Position numbers and translations under genes: made by a program. Positions 1-8,759 of a DNA stretch of 64,000 nucleotides are shown one piece after another (the stretch's first letter is position 1; every line of letters begins with the position of its first letter). This DNA comes from Pseudomonas palmensis (GTDB lineage Bacteria; Pseudomonadota; Gammaproteobacteria; Pseudomonadales; Pseudomonadaceae), in NCBI RefSeq assembly GCF_017848315.1, contig NZ_JAFKEC010000003.1, positions 124,001 to 188,000 of the forward strand. Reading direction: 5' to 3'. The notes under the pieces are model-generated. The model was not told where the DNA came from and did not search any database. It saw only the letters and a list, made by a program, of their open reading frames with translations.

Positions 1-1116
1 CTGGACAGCGACGAGCAGTTGCACGAAGTGGAATACAGCCACCTGGTACTGTCCGCCGGCTGCCATGAGCGCAACGTGCCGTTCCCCGGCTGGACCCTGC
101 CCGGCGTGATGCTGCTGGGCGGTCTGCAGTTGCAGATCAAGAGCGGCGTGGTCAAGCCGCTGGGCACCACCGTCATCGCCGGCACCGGCCCGCTGCTGCC
201 CCTGGTGGCATGCCAACTGCACGCGGCCGGGGTCAAGGTAGAAGGGGTTTACGAGGCATGTGCCTTCGGCAAGATCGCCAAGGAAAGCCTGGCGCTGCTG
301 AACAAGCCGCAGCTGTTTCTCGACGGCCTGAGCATGCTCGGTTATCTGAAGCTCAACGGTATCCCCATGAACTACGGCTGGGGCGTGGTAGGTGCCAACG
401 GCGAGGGCGAACTCACCGAAGTGCGCCTGGCCCCCTATAGTGACAACTGGCAGCCGGACATCAGCCGTGTGCAGCGCGTTTCGGCGCAGACCCTGGCCGT
501 GGGCTACGGCTTCATTCCGCGCACCCAGCTCAGCCAGCAGATGGGCCTGGCCCACGGCTTCAACGAAGACGGCTACCTGCGCGCCGAAAGCAACGTGTGG
601 CAACAGAGCAGCGAGCCGCACATTCACCTGGCCGGTGACATGGGCGGGATTCGCGGTGGCGAAGCCGCGATGCTCACCGGGCGCATCGCCGCCGTGTCGA
701 TCCTGCACCAGGCTCAGGTCATCACCCCCGAACAGGCGCTGGACCTGCGCGAGCGCTACCTGGGCAAGCTGGCCGCGATCAAGCGCTTTCGTGCCGGGGT
801 AGACCGCTACACACTGCGCGGCACTGAGCAGATCACGCTGCCCGCACCCGACACCGTCATCTGCCGCTGCGAGCACGTCACCCGCAGCGACATCGACCGC
901 GCCCTGGAGCAGGGTGTACAGGACATGGCCGGGCTGAAGATGCGCACCCGCGTGAGCATGGGCGATTGCCAGGGCCGCATGTGCGTGGGCTACTGCAACG
1001 ATCGCCTGCGCCAGGCCACCGGGCGTGCCGATGTGGGCTGGCTGCGCCCGCGGTTCCCCATCGACCCGATCCCTTTCTCCGCATTCAAGAACCTCGGCAC
1101 GGAAGCTGAAGCATGA
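1..1116 (+). CDS. HcnB-like FAD/NAD(P) oxidoreductase subunit with BFD-type [2Fe-2S] domain (5' partial)
   Basis: The frame is open from base 1, so the N-terminal FAD-binding part lies outside the window. The visible part holds the second nucleotide-binding region (VIAGTGPLL), a late FAD-contact motif (HLAGDMGGIRGG) and a C-terminal cysteine set, CRC at 862-870 and GDCQGRMC around 964-984. This matches the BFD-like [2Fe-2S] domain of HcnB, opine oxidase A and proline/hydroxyproline dehydrogenase alpha subunits. The stop overlaps the start of the next gene by 4 bp, a tight pairing typical of these heteromeric dehydrogenases. The enzyme class is well supported; the substrate (an amino acid or opine) cannot be read from the sequence. 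Confidence 0.85.
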   Translation: MDSDEQLHEVEYSHLVLSAGCHERNVPFPGWTLPGVMLLGGLQLQIKSGVVKPLGTTVIAGTGPLLPLVACQLHAAGVKVEGVYEACAFGKIAKESLALLNKPQLFLDGLSMLGYLKLNGIPMNYGWGVVGANGEGELTEVRLAPYSDNWQPDISRVQRVSAQTLAVGYGFIPRTQLSQQMGLAHGFNEDGYLRAESNVWQQSSEPHIHLAGDMGGIRGGEAAMLTGRIAAVSILHQAQVITPEQALDLRERYLGKLAAIKRFRAGVDRYTLRGTEQITLPAPDTVICRCEHVTRSDIDRALEQGVQDMAGLKMRTRVSMGDCQGRMCVGYCNDRLRQATGRADVGWLRPRFPIDPIPFSAFKNLGTEAEA

Positions 1117-2357
1117 ACAGAACCTATGATGTGGTCATCGCCGGCGGCGGTGTGATCGGCGCTTCCTGCGCCTACCAGTTGTCCAAGCGTGGCAACCTCA
1201 GGATCGCGCTGATCGACGCCAAGCGCCCCGGCAACGCTACCCGTGCCTCGGCGGGCGGGTTGTGGGCGATCGGCGAATCGGTCGGCCTGGGCTGCGGGGT
1301 GATCTTCTTTCGCATGATGTCGCAAAAGCACAAGCGCGAAGCCAACGGCGCCGCCGTGGCGGTCGATTCCAGCACCCCGCACATCCTGCCGCAGTCGTTC
1401 TTCGACTTCGCGCTGCAATCCAATGCCTTGTACCCCGGCCTGCACCAGGAGCTGATGGAGCGCCACGGCATGGACTTCAAGTTCGAGCGCACCGGCCTCA
1501 AGTACGTGATCTACGACGACGAGGACCGCCTGTACGCCGAGCATATCGTCGCGCAGATCCCGCACCTGGCCCACGAGGTTCGCTGGCTCGACCGCGATGC
1601 CCTGCGCAAGGCCGAGCCAGCCGTCAGCCACCATGCCCACGGCGCGCTGGAGTTCCTGTGCGATCACCAGGTCAGCCCGTTCCGTCTGGCCGATGCCTAC
1701 ACCGAAGGTGCGCGGCAGAACGGCGTCGACCTGTTCCTCAACACCAACGTCACCGGCGTGCTGCACCAAGGCGACCGGGTGGTGGGGGTCAAGACCGACG
1801 TGGAAGGCGAGTTTCACTGCCAGACCCTGATCAACGCCGGCGGCGCCTGGGCGGCAGAACTGAGCGAGATGGCCACCGGCCTGAGCATTCCGGTCAAGCC
1901 GGTCAAGGGCCAGATCCTGCTCACCGAGCGCATGCCCAAGCTGCTGCAGGGCTGCCTGACCACCGCCGATTGCTACATGGCGCAGAAGGACAACGGTGAG
2001 ATCCTGATCGGCAGCACCACCGAAGACAAGGGCTTCGACGTCACCACCACCTATCCGGAAATCAACGGTCTGGTGCAGGGCGCGGTGCGCTGCATTCCGG
2101 AGCTGGCGCAGATCAACCTCAAGCGCAGCTGGGCAGGCCTGCGTCCCGGTTCGCCGGACGAGCTGCCGATTCTCGGCCCGGTGCAGAGCGTGAGTGGCTA
2201 CCTCAATGCCTGTGGGCACTTTCGCACCGGCATCCTGACCTCGGCGATCACTGGCGTGCTGATCGACAAGGTCCTGCATGAGGAGGCACTGCCGCTGGAC
2301 CTGACGCCGTTCCTCGCGGACCGCTTCGGTACTGAGCCCAAAGCCGCCCAGGCCTGA
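1113..2357 (+). CDS. FAD-dependent amino-acid oxidase/dehydrogenase subunit (DadA/HcnC-like)
   Basis: This 414-aa protein has the N-terminal dinucleotide-binding motif GGGVIG at residues 11-16, followed by an Asp-containing strand end (LIDAKRPG). The DAO fold runs through the whole length, with a C-terminal FAD motif around GHFRTGILTSAITG. Length and motifs fit the DAO family of glycine, proline and D-amino-acid dehydrogenases. It overlaps the upstream iron-sulfur subunit by 4 bp, so the two are probably translationally coupled and form one membrane-associated, quinone-linked dehydrogenase. No HcnA-like ferredoxin is visible because the window starts inside the preceding gene. The substrate remains unknown. 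Confidence 0.85.
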   Translation: MNRTYDVVIAGGGVIGASCAYQLSKRGNLRIALIDAKRPGNATRASAGGLWAIGESVGLGCGVIFFRMMSQKHKREANGAAVAVDSSTPHILPQSFFDFALQSNALYPGLHQELMERHGMDFKFERTGLKYVIYDDEDRLYAEHIVAQIPHLAHEVRWLDRDALRKAEPAVSHHAHGALEFLCDHQVSPFRLADAYTEGARQNGVDLFLNTNVTGVLHQGDRVVGVKTDVEGEFHCQTLINAGGAWAAELSEMATGLSIPVKPVKGQILLTERMPKLLQGCLTTADCYMAQKDNGEILIGSTTEDKGFDVTTTYPEINGLVQGAVRCIPELAQINLKRSWAGLRPGSPDELPILGPVQSVSGYLNACGHFRTGILTSAITGVLIDKVLHEEALPLDLTPFLADRFGTEPKAAQA

Positions 2358-2434
2358 CCCGGTGCGTGCCTGAACCTGCGGTGATGGTCGCCGTCGGTTC
2401 AGGCGCACGGATCAAGCGTGCAGGCTGACCGGGG

Positions 2435-3835
2435 TCAGATCTGCATGGCCATGCCTTCGACGTTCATCGCCGCCTGGCGCAAGGCCTCGGAGCGAGTCGG
2501 GTGCGGGTGGCAGGTGAGGGCGATGTCTTCGGCCGAGGCCGAGAACTCCATGGCCACGCAGTACTCACCGATCATCTCGCTGACGCACGGGCCAACCAGG
2601 TGCACGCCGAGTACCTCGTCGGTTTCGGCATCGGCCAGCACCTTGGCGAAGCCTTCGGTCTCGTGGTTGATCTTGGCCCGGCTGTTGGCCATGAACGGGA
2701 ACTTGCCGACCTTGTAGGCGCGGCCTTCGGCCTTGAGCTGCTCTTCGGTCTTGCCCACGCTGGCCAGTTCGGGGCGGGTGTAGATCACCCCCGGGATCAG
2801 CCCGTAGTTCACTTCGTGGGCCTTGCCGTGGATGCGCTCGATGCAGGCGATGGCTTCGTCTTCTGCCTTGTGGGCGAGCATCGGGCCGCTGGTGACGTCG
2901 CCGATCACCCACACGCCCGGCACGCTGGTGCGATGGCCCTGGTTCTCGAGCATGCCGCGCTTGTCGGTCTGCAGGCCTACCGTTTCCAGGCCCAGGCCCT
3001 GGGTGTAGGGGCGACGGCCGATGGCGACCAGCACGTAGTCGGCCTGCAGGGTTTCGGCGGTGCCGCCGGCGGCCGGTTCGAGGGTCAGGCTGACACCGTC
3101 GGCCGACGGCGTGGCCTGGGTCACCTTGCTGCCCAGCTTGAAGCTCATACCTTGCTTGGCCAATGCGCGCTGCAGGGTCTTGGCGGTTTCTTCGTCGGTG
3201 CCGGGGCAGATACGGTCGAGGTATTCCACCACGGTGACCTGGCTACCGAGGCGGCGCCACACCGAGCCCAGCTCCAGCCCGATCACGCCCGCGCCGATCA
3301 CCACCAGGTGTTTGGGCACCTGGGGCAGGGCGAGGGCGCCGGTGGAGTCGATGATGCGCTGGTTGTCGATGGTCACGCCGGGCAGCGGAGTCGGCTCGGA
3401 CCCGGTGGCGATGACGATGTCCTTGGCCTGCAGTTCGGTCACGGCGCCTTGGTCATCGGTGACCTTGACCCTGCCCACGCCATCGAGCTGGCCCCAGCCC
3501 TTGATCCAGTCGACCTTGTTCTTGCGGAACAGGAACTCGATGCCCTTGGTCAGGCCCGCGACGCTCTCGTCCTTCTGTTTCATCATCTGCGCCAGGTTCA
3601 GGCTTGGCTTGACATCGATACCGAGGTTGGCGAACTCGCTGCCGGCAGCCGCTTCGTAGAGTTCGGAGGCATGCAGCAGGGCCTTGGACGGCATGCAGCC
3701 AACGTTCAGGCAGGTGCCACCGAGGGTCGGGCGACCTTCGACACAGGCCACGCTCAGGCCCAGCTGGCCTGCGCGAATGGCAGCGTTGTAGCCGCCAGGG
3801 CCGCCGCCGATGATCACGACATCATAGGTTTTCAT
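2435..3835 (-). CDS. lpd: Dihydrolipoamide dehydrogenase (E3), lone copy
   Basis: The 466-aa flavoprotein has the FAD motif GGGPGG at residues 10-15 and the redox-active disulfide [13 protein letters not shown] (C42, C47). It also has an NAD-binding [10 protein letters not shown] motif near residue 190 and the C-terminal HPHPT...E active-site base. It reoxidises dihydrolipoyl groups of 2-oxo-acid dehydrogenase or glycine-cleavage complexes. No E1 or E2 gene lies next to it, so it is probably a paralogue (an Lpd-3 type) rather than the complex-bound copy. The start MKTYDVV is preferred over an upstream ATG because a GGGAG ribosome site precedes it by about 9 bases and the length then equals the family norm. 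Confidence 0.95.
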   Translation of the reverse strand: MKTYDVVIIGGGPGGYNAAIRAGQLGLSVACVEGRPTLGGTCLNVGCMPSKALLHASELYEAAAGSEFANLGIDVKPSLNLAQMMKQKDESVAGLTKGIEFLFRKNKVDWIKGWGQLDGVGRVKVTDDQGAVTELQAKDIVIATGSEPTPLPGVTIDNQRIIDSTGALALPQVPKHLVVIGAGVIGLELGSVWRRLGSQVTVVEYLDRICPGTDEETAKTLQRALAKQGMSFKLGSKVTQATPSADGVSLTLEPAAGGTAETLQADYVLVAIGRRPYTQGLGLETVGLQTDKRGMLENQGHRTSVPGVWVIGDVTSGPMLAHKAEDEAIACIERIHGKAHEVNYGLIPGVIYTRPELASVGKTEEQLKAEGRAYKVGKFPFMANSRAKINHETEGFAKVLADAETDEVLGVHLVGPCVSEMIGEYCVAMEFSASAEDIALTCHPHPTRSEALRQAAMNVEGMAMQI

Positions 3836-3894
3836 TGTTGTACTCCCGGATGAAGAATCGACAATGCCGCCAAGGTTAGGGGCCGATCTGGAGG

Positions 3895-3904
3895 TTGTAT
3901 ACAA
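3895..3904. promoter_or_regulatory. 10-bp palindrome TTGTATACAA between lpd and cfa
   Basis: A perfect palindrome lies in the 188-bp divergent promoter region between lpd (start 3835) and cfa (start 4024). Its form resembles operators of GntR/FCD-type regulators. No such regulator gene is next to it, so the assignment is an inference from the motif only. Confidence 0.35.
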
Positions 3905-4023
3905 TTTATGCCACTACCTTTTTGCATCGGCCGGTCTACGACGATAGTCCGGCATGCCTCCCTGTTCTTGAGGATGGGCTACCCTTTTGTGCAGACGTCC
4001 GAAGATTACGGGAGGCTCATTTC

Positions 4024-5208
4024 ATGCTTGCGCAACTTCCACCTGTTCTGCAAAGCCTGCGGTTGCCCTTGCGACTCAAGCTTTGGGATGGTCACGAATT
4101 CGATCTCGGCCCCCAGCCGCAGGTCACCATCGTGGTCAAGGATCCCCAGCTGATCGGCCAGTTGACCCACCCCAGCCTGGATGAGCTGGGCGCGGCGTTC
4201 GTCGAGGGCAAGCTGGAACTGGAGGGCACCATCGGCGAAGTCATCCGCGTGTGCGACGAGCTCAGTCAGGCGTTGCTCACGGACGAGGAAGAAGACCAGC
4301 CGGTGCGCAGCGAGCATGACAAGGCCACCGACGCGGCGGCCATTTCCTACCACTACGACCTGTCCAACGATTTCTACCAGCTGTGGCTGGACCGCGACAT
4401 GGCGTATTCCTGCGCCTACTTCAAGACCCCCGGCGACACCCTTGAGCAGGCCCAGCAGAACAAGTTCGAGCACCTGTGCCGCAAGCTGCGGCTCAAGCAG
4501 GGCGACTACCTGCTGGACGTGGGCTGTGGCTGGGGTGGGTTGTCACGTTATGCCGCACGTGAGTTCGGCGCCAAGGTGTTCGGCATCACCCTGAGCAAGG
4601 AGCAGCTCAAGTTGGGGCGTGAACGGGTCAAGGCAGAAGGGCTTGAAGATCAGGTGGAACTGCAGATTCTCGACTACCGCGACCTGCCCCAGGACGGTCG
4701 CTTCGACAAGGTGGTGAGTGTCGGCATGTTCGAACACGTGGGGCATGCCAACCTGGCGTTGTACTGCCAGCGCTTGTTCGGCGCGGTGCGCGAAGGCGGC
4801 CTGGTGATGAACCACGGCATCACCGCCAAGCATGTGGACGGGCGCCCGGTGGGGCGCGGCGCGGGCAATTTCATCGAGCGCTATGTGTTCCCCCATGGCG
4901 AGCTGCCGCACCTGTCGATGATCAGTGCGCGTATCAGCGAAGCGGGGCTGGAAGTGGTCGACGTCGAGAGCCTGCGCCTGCATTACGCACGGACGCTGGC
5001 GCAGTGGAGCGATCGCCTGGAAAGCCAGCTGGACAAGGCCGCGAGCCTGGTGCCGGAAAAGGCCCTGCGCATCTGGAGGCTGTACCTGGCCGGTTGCTCC
5101 TATGCCTTTGCCAAGGGCTGGATCAACCTGCACCAGATTCTGGCAGTCAAGCCGTTCGCCGATGGTGGCCACGACCTGCCGCTGACCCGCGAGGACCTGT
5201 ACCGCTGA
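4024..5208 (+). CDS. cfa: Cyclopropane-fatty-acyl-phospholipid synthase
   Basis: The 394-aa cytosolic enzyme transfers a methylene group from S-adenosylmethionine to cis double bonds of membrane phospholipid acyl chains, usually on entry to stationary phase. The SAM-binding loop LDVGCGWGG lies at residues 164-172, and the catalytic region GMFEHVG (E237, H238) follows it. The upstream in-frame ATG at 3895 is rejected: ATG 4024 has a strong GGGAGG ribosome site, and the longer form adds 43 residues of atypical sequence. It is divergent from lpd. The neighbouring cardiolipin synthase on the opposite strand gives a membrane-lipid context. Confidence 0.95.
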   Translation: MLAQLPPVLQSLRLPLRLKLWDGHEFDLGPQPQVTIVVKDPQLIGQLTHPSLDELGAAFVEGKLELEGTIGEVIRVCDELSQALLTDEEEDQPVRSEHDKATDAAAISYHYDLSNDFYQLWLDRDMAYSCAYFKTPGDTLEQAQQNKFEHLCRKLRLKQGDYLLDVGCGWGGLSRYAAREFGAKVFGITLSKEQLKLGRERVKAEGLEDQVELQILDYRDLPQDGRFDKVVSVGMFEHVGHANLALYCQRLFGAVREGGLVMNHGITAKHVDGRPVGRGAGNFIERYVFPHGELPHLSMISARISEAGLEVVDVESLRLHYARTLAQWSDRLESQLDKAASLVPEKALRIWRLYLAGCSYAFAKGWINLHQILAVKPFADGGHDLPLTREDLYR

Positions 5209-5217
5209 CAGTCGCGC

Positions 5218-6657
5218 TCAGAGGATCGGCGAGATCAGTCGGGCGATGCGCATCCCCAGTTGTTGCAGGCGGCGCGTCTGCTGGCTGTCCTCGGGGGTGA
5301 TTTCCCGCGCTTGGTCGAAGTCGTGCTGGAGCATGGCTTCGACCTGCGCCGCAAAGGCAAGGTCTACGGTCAGCAGCATGATTTCGAAGTTCAGGCGGAA
5401 CGAGCGGTTGTCCAGGTTGGCACTGCCGATGGCGCTGACTTCGTTGTCGACCAGCACCACCTTCTGGTGCAGAAACCCCGGCCCGTAGCGGAACATGCGC
5501 ACCCCGGCCTGCACCGCCTCGAAGGCGAACAGGCTGGAGGCGGCGTACACGATACGGTGGTCAGGGCGCGAGGGAATCAGGATACGCACGTCGACGCCCC
5601 GCAACACCGCCAGGCGCAGCGCGGCCGACACGGCCTCGTCGGGAATGAAGTACGGGCTGGTGATCCAGAGCCGCTCGCGCGCCGCGTGGATGGCGTCGAC
5701 AAAAAACAGCGAACAGGTCTCCTGCGGATCGGCCGGCCCGCTGGCCAGTACCTGGCAAAGTACGCCGTTGTCGGGGTAGGTGTCGGGCAGGATCAGTGGC
5801 GGCAACTGGCGCGCCGCCCAGTACCAGTCTTCGGCAAAGGATTCCTGCAGGCAGGCCAGCACCGGGCCGCTGACCTGCACATGGGTGTCGCGCCAGGGCG
5901 ATAGCCTGGGGTTGCCGCCCAGGTATTCGTCGCCCACGTTATGGCCCCCCATGAACCCCAGCATGCCGTCGACCACCACGATCTTGCGATGGTTGCGGAA
6001 GTTGACCTGGAAGCGGTTGAACCAACCGCGGCGGGTGGCGAAGGCGCGGATGTTCACGCCGCCTTCGCGCAAGCTCTGTATATAGGCGGAGGGCAGGGCG
6101 TGACTGCCAACGCTGTCGAACAGCACGTAGATCTTCACCCCTTCAGCGGCCTTTCTCAGCAGCAGCGCCTTGAGCTCACGGCCGATGCCGTCGTCGTGGA
6201 TGATGAAGAACTGGATCAGTACCGTGTCGTGGGCCGCTTCTATCGCCTTGAAGATCGCGTCGAAGGTGGCCTGCCCGTCGATCAGCAGGCTGACCTGGTT
6301 GTTGGCCAGGCACGGCATGCGCCCAAGCTTGGGCATGGCCCGCAGCGCCGCATAGGATTCGGAGTTGCGCGCGGTCAGCGCCTCTTCCACCCAGGGGCGC
6401 CAGTTGAGGTCGGCCATGGCCACGTGCATTTCGCGGTTGGCCTGGCGGCGGGCCTGGATGTAGGCGTCGAAGGTGCGACTGCCGAACACCAGGTACGGAA
6501 TCAGCGTGAAGTAGGGGATAAACAGCAGCGACATGGCCCAGGCAATTGCACCTTGGGCGGTGCGCACGGTGAACACGGCATGCAGGGCGGCAATCACGCC
6601 CAGCAGGTGAATCACACCGATGAGGTAACCGAAGAAGTAAGGGCTGTGGTAATCCAT
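5218..6657 (-). CDS. cls: Cardiolipin synthase
   Basis: This 479-aa phospholipase-D-family protein joins two phosphatidylglycerols to make cardiolipin in the inner membrane. Two N-terminal membrane segments (about residues 5-25 and 35-58) are followed by two HKD motifs: H223-x-K225-x4-D230 ([10 protein letters not shown]) and H397-x-K399-x4-D404 (HQKVVLVDN, then GSANLDNRS). Its length equals ClsA-type enzymes. The start [10 protein letters not shown] is chosen because the membrane segment follows as in homologues; ATGs up to 24 bases upstream are possible, and no strong ribosome site separates them. It converges with cfa, with only 9 bp between the stops. Confidence 0.95.
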   Translation of the reverse strand: MDYHSPYFFGYLIGVIHLLGVIAALHAVFTVRTAQGAIAWAMSLLFIPYFTLIPYLVFGSRTFDAYIQARRQANREMHVAMADLNWRPWVEEALTARNSESYAALRAMPKLGRMPCLANNQVSLLIDGQATFDAIFKAIEAAHDTVLIQFFIIHDDGIGRELKALLLRKAAEGVKIYVLFDSVGSHALPSAYIQSLREGGVNIRAFATRRGWFNRFQVNFRNHRKIVVVDGMLGFMGGHNVGDEYLGGNPRLSPWRDTHVQVSGPVLACLQESFAEDWYWAARQLPPLILPDTYPDNGVLCQVLASGPADPQETCSLFFVDAIHAARERLWITSPYFIPDEAVSAALRLAVLRGVDVRILIPSRPDHRIVYAASSLFAFEAVQAGVRMFRYGPGFLHQKVVLVDNEVSAIGSANLDNRSFRLNFEIMLLTVDLAFAAQVEAMLQHDFDQAREITPEDSQQTRRLQQLGMRIARLISPIL

Positions 6658-6785
6658 ACACATTCTGCTATCCGAGGGCACTGCCCGCTAACAGAGCACG
6701 TTCGCGCCTGCACTTGCAACTGAAAGCACGAAAACGCGTCTAAGCTGTGTTCCGGCTTGGGGCCGGATTCTGAAGGAGTCACTAC

Positions 6786-7313
6786 ATGAAAAGTCGTCTG
6801 CCGATGCTGGCACTGGTACTGGGCCTGGCGAGCCCGTTGGTGCATGCGCAGATGTTGCAACCGGGCCTGTGGGAGTTGACCAGCAGCAACATGCAGGTCG
6901 ATGGCAAGCCACTGCCCGACATGGAATTCATGCTCGGCCAGTTGAAGAACCTGCCGCCCGAGCAGCGCGCGATGATCGAGGGTGGCCTGGCCAAGCAAGG
7001 CATCAGCGTCGGGGGCAAAGGGGTGCGTTCGTGCCTGACCCAGGAGCAGGTTCAGACCAACGACATTCCGCTGCAAGACCCGCAGTCGGGGTGCACGCAG
7101 AAGATCACCGAGCGCAACGGCAATGTGTGGAAGTTCACCTTCAGTTGCCCCAAGGCTCAAGGCAACGGTGAAGCGCAGTTTCTCAGCGATCGGGAATTTC
7201 TGACCAAGGTCAGCGGCACGTTCAATGCGTCCGGTGTTGAGCAAAAGGGCAGCATGAACACCCGTGCGGTGTGGCTGGGCAACGATTGCGGCACGGTCAA
7301 GCCGCGCACCTGA
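6786..7313 (+). CDS. Secreted DUF3617 family protein
   Basis: This 175-aa protein has a signal peptide (residues 1 to about 21, ending VHA-Q) and then the DUF3617 pattern PGLWELTSS. Two central cysteines (SCLTQEQ, GCTQ) and a C-terminal CGTVK cysteine suggest a disulfide-stabilised periplasmic fold. DUF3617 proteins have no established function. A GAAGGAG ribosome site stands 8 bases before the ATG. Its TGA abuts the folE2 stop codon on the other strand (TGATCA), so the two convergent genes have no spacer. Confidence 0.8.
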   Translation: MKSRLPMLALVLGLASPLVHAQMLQPGLWELTSSNMQVDGKPLPDMEFMLGQLKNLPPEQRAMIEGGLAKQGISVGGKGVRSCLTQEQVQTNDIPLQDPQSGCTQKITERNGNVWKFTFSCPKAQGNGEAQFLSDREFLTKVSGTFNASGVEQKGSMNTRAVWLGNDCGTVKPRT

Positions 7314-8213
7314 TCAGCGCGGGTGCCACTGCCATTGGCTTTGCGCGACAGCGTCGTGGGCATGCAGGCTTTCGGCATGTTCCACACGCAGCTTGAAGCC
7401 GTCGATCCACGGCAGCGGTTGCAGGGCCAGATGCAGGCGCCTCGCGGCGTCTTCGCAGAACATCAGGTTCTGCCCGTTGGCCAGCGCAAACGCCTGTTCG
7501 TCGGCTCGTTTCACGGCTGTCTGCACAGCAGTGCCGAGAGCTGCCTCGGCCAGGTCGATCAGCTGTCGAAAGGGCATTTGCTCCTCGCCTGGGGCTAGGC
7601 GCAGGTGCAGATGGGCCGTGCTGCGTTGGCTGTGTGGTGTTGCCACGATGCCTTGGGCAGTGCCGAGCCAATGCAGGATGGCAGCATGATCGAGGTTACT
7701 GCGGTTGGCGAAATCATCGACGAACTGCTGCTGAATCAATTGGCGGGCGAGCGCGGCGGAGCATGGGCAGGTCGAGGAATACTCGACTTGTGCGTTTAGT
7801 TCCACGTGGAACACTCCGTTTTCCAAACGCGCGTCCACACTCATCGGGTAAGCCTTCCAGCCTGCCAGCGGGCTGACCAGCGCAGGCCGCTTGAGCAACA
7901 ATTCAAAGCCCAGACGCAGGTAAGCGGTGGTCGAGAGGCCCTGATGGCTGTCGATAAACCGTTCCAGGACCTGGCGCACCAACCCTACTGAAAACGCCGC
8001 GTGCTCGAATGCCTCCAACGCGAGGTACAGGCGCGACATGTGAATCCCCCGCGAGGCTCCATCATCCAGGCTGACGCCGGCATCGGCGCTGGCGCGTACC
8101 TGCACGCCGTCGAGTGTGATAGGCAGTGCGATGCCGCACATGCCAACCCATTCCAGAGGCATGGATTGCTGGCTGGCTTGAGCGGCGATATCGGGAAGGG
8201 TCAGGGCGTTCAT
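7314..8213 (-). CDS. folE2: GTP cyclohydrolase FolE2 (type IB)
   Basis: This 299-aa enzyme converts GTP to 7,8-dihydroneopterin triphosphate, the first step of folate synthesis. It belongs to the metal-tolerant type IB family that replaces zinc-dependent FolE when zinc is scarce. The family is recognised from the N-terminal LEWVGMCGIALPI, the SRLYLALE segment, and the STCPCSAALARQ motif holding the conserved active-site cysteine. A near-perfect Zur-type palindrome (8245-8259) lies 32 bp upstream of the start, which predicts induction under zinc starvation. Convergent with the DUF3617 gene. Confidence 0.93.
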   Translation of the reverse strand: MNALTLPDIAAQASQQSMPLEWVGMCGIALPITLDGVQVRASADAGVSLDDGASRGIHMSRLYLALEAFEHAAFSVGLVRQVLERFIDSHQGLSTTAYLRLGFELLLKRPALVSPLAGWKAYPMSVDARLENGVFHVELNAQVEYSSTCPCSAALARQLIQQQFVDDFANRSNLDHAAILHWLGTAQGIVATPHSQRSTAHLHLRLAPGEEQMPFRQLIDLAEAALGTAVQTAVKRADEQAFALANGQNLMFCEDAARRLHLALQPLPWIDGFKLRVEHAESLHAHDAVAQSQWQWHPR

Positions 8214-8244
8214 GCTGAAACCATCGCTGAATTAAAAACCGATA

Positions 8245-8259
8245 CGTTACATTATAACG
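8245..8259 (-). promoter_or_regulatory. Candidate Zur box upstream of folE2
   Basis: The sequence CGTTACATTATAACG is a 15-bp inverted repeat with one mismatched pair. It resembles the TGTTATA-N-TATAACA Zur operator and lies 32-46 bp before the folE2 start. A perfect copy of the same motif occurs before zigA (8693-8707). Confidence 0.7.
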
Positions 8260-8288
8260 ATTCATTCATCATAGCTTTTTCCGAGTCC

Positions 8289-8666
8289 TCACTCGCAGCC
8301 CCCAAGGCGATTGCAACGCAGGCTGAAGCGTTGGCCGCTGGAGCTGGACACCCGGTTCTGCGTGGTCCAACCCACCCGGCGGCTATAGCCGACCCAAGCT
8401 TCGCCGTCGCTGGCCAGGCCCGTGTAGAAGGTCAGCGGCCCATAGAGGCTGTTGGTTTGTACCCAGCGCCGCTGCCCCAGCACCTCAAGGCCGCGCACGT
8501 ACTGGGTGTTGCCTTGGCTGTGCACGCTGTACACATTGCCATCGCGATCTTGGCAGGCCAGCAGGTTGGCGCTGCGCGTGCATTGGGCAGGCTCACTGCG
8601 CGTCATCTCGGCGTGAACCGTCGCGACGGGGATCAGCAGGAGCGAAAGCAGTACGAAGGTTTTCAT
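8289..8666 (-). CDS. Unknown small secreted protein, probably Zur-regulated
   Basis: This 125-aa protein is not recognised. Residues 1 to about 19 form a signal peptide (ending VHA-E). The mature part has four cysteines arranged as two close pairs (QCTRSANLLAC near the N terminus, LRCNRLGGC at the C terminus), which suggests two disulfides or a metal site. It is rich in Tyr, Trp and Arg. It lies between folE2 and zigA and starts 27 bp from a perfect Zur-type palindrome that it shares with divergent zigA. A periplasmic role in zinc starvation is inferred from position only. Confidence 0.75.
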   Translation of the reverse strand: MKTFVLLSLLLIPVATVHAEMTRSEPAQCTRSANLLACQDRDGNVYSVHSQGNTQYVRGLEVLGQRRWVQTNSLYGPLTFYTGLASDGEAWVGYSRRVGWTTQNRVSSSSGQRFSLRCNRLGGCE

Positions 8667-8692
8667 CCAATCTCCGATTGGCTAAATTGCAT

Positions 8693-8707
8693 TGTTATAA
8701 TATAACA
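8693..8707. promoter_or_regulatory. Perfect Zur-type operator shared by zigA and the secreted protein gene
   Basis: TGTTATAATATAACA is a perfect 15-bp palindrome around a central A and closely matches the gammaproteobacterial Zur consensus. It sits 53 bp before zigA and 27 bp before the divergent secreted-protein start, so one zinc-loaded Zur dimer pair could repress both. Confidence 0.85.
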
Positions 8708-8759
8708 TTGAAAAAGGCATCCTTCGAATGCTCCGACGCCCTGATGAGGTATTTGCGCC

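Noticed and set aside
1..2357. Hydrogen cyanide synthase genes hcnBC
   Set aside because: The subunit types match, but no HcnA-like subunit is visible and the pair equally fits other amino-acid or opine dehydrogenases.
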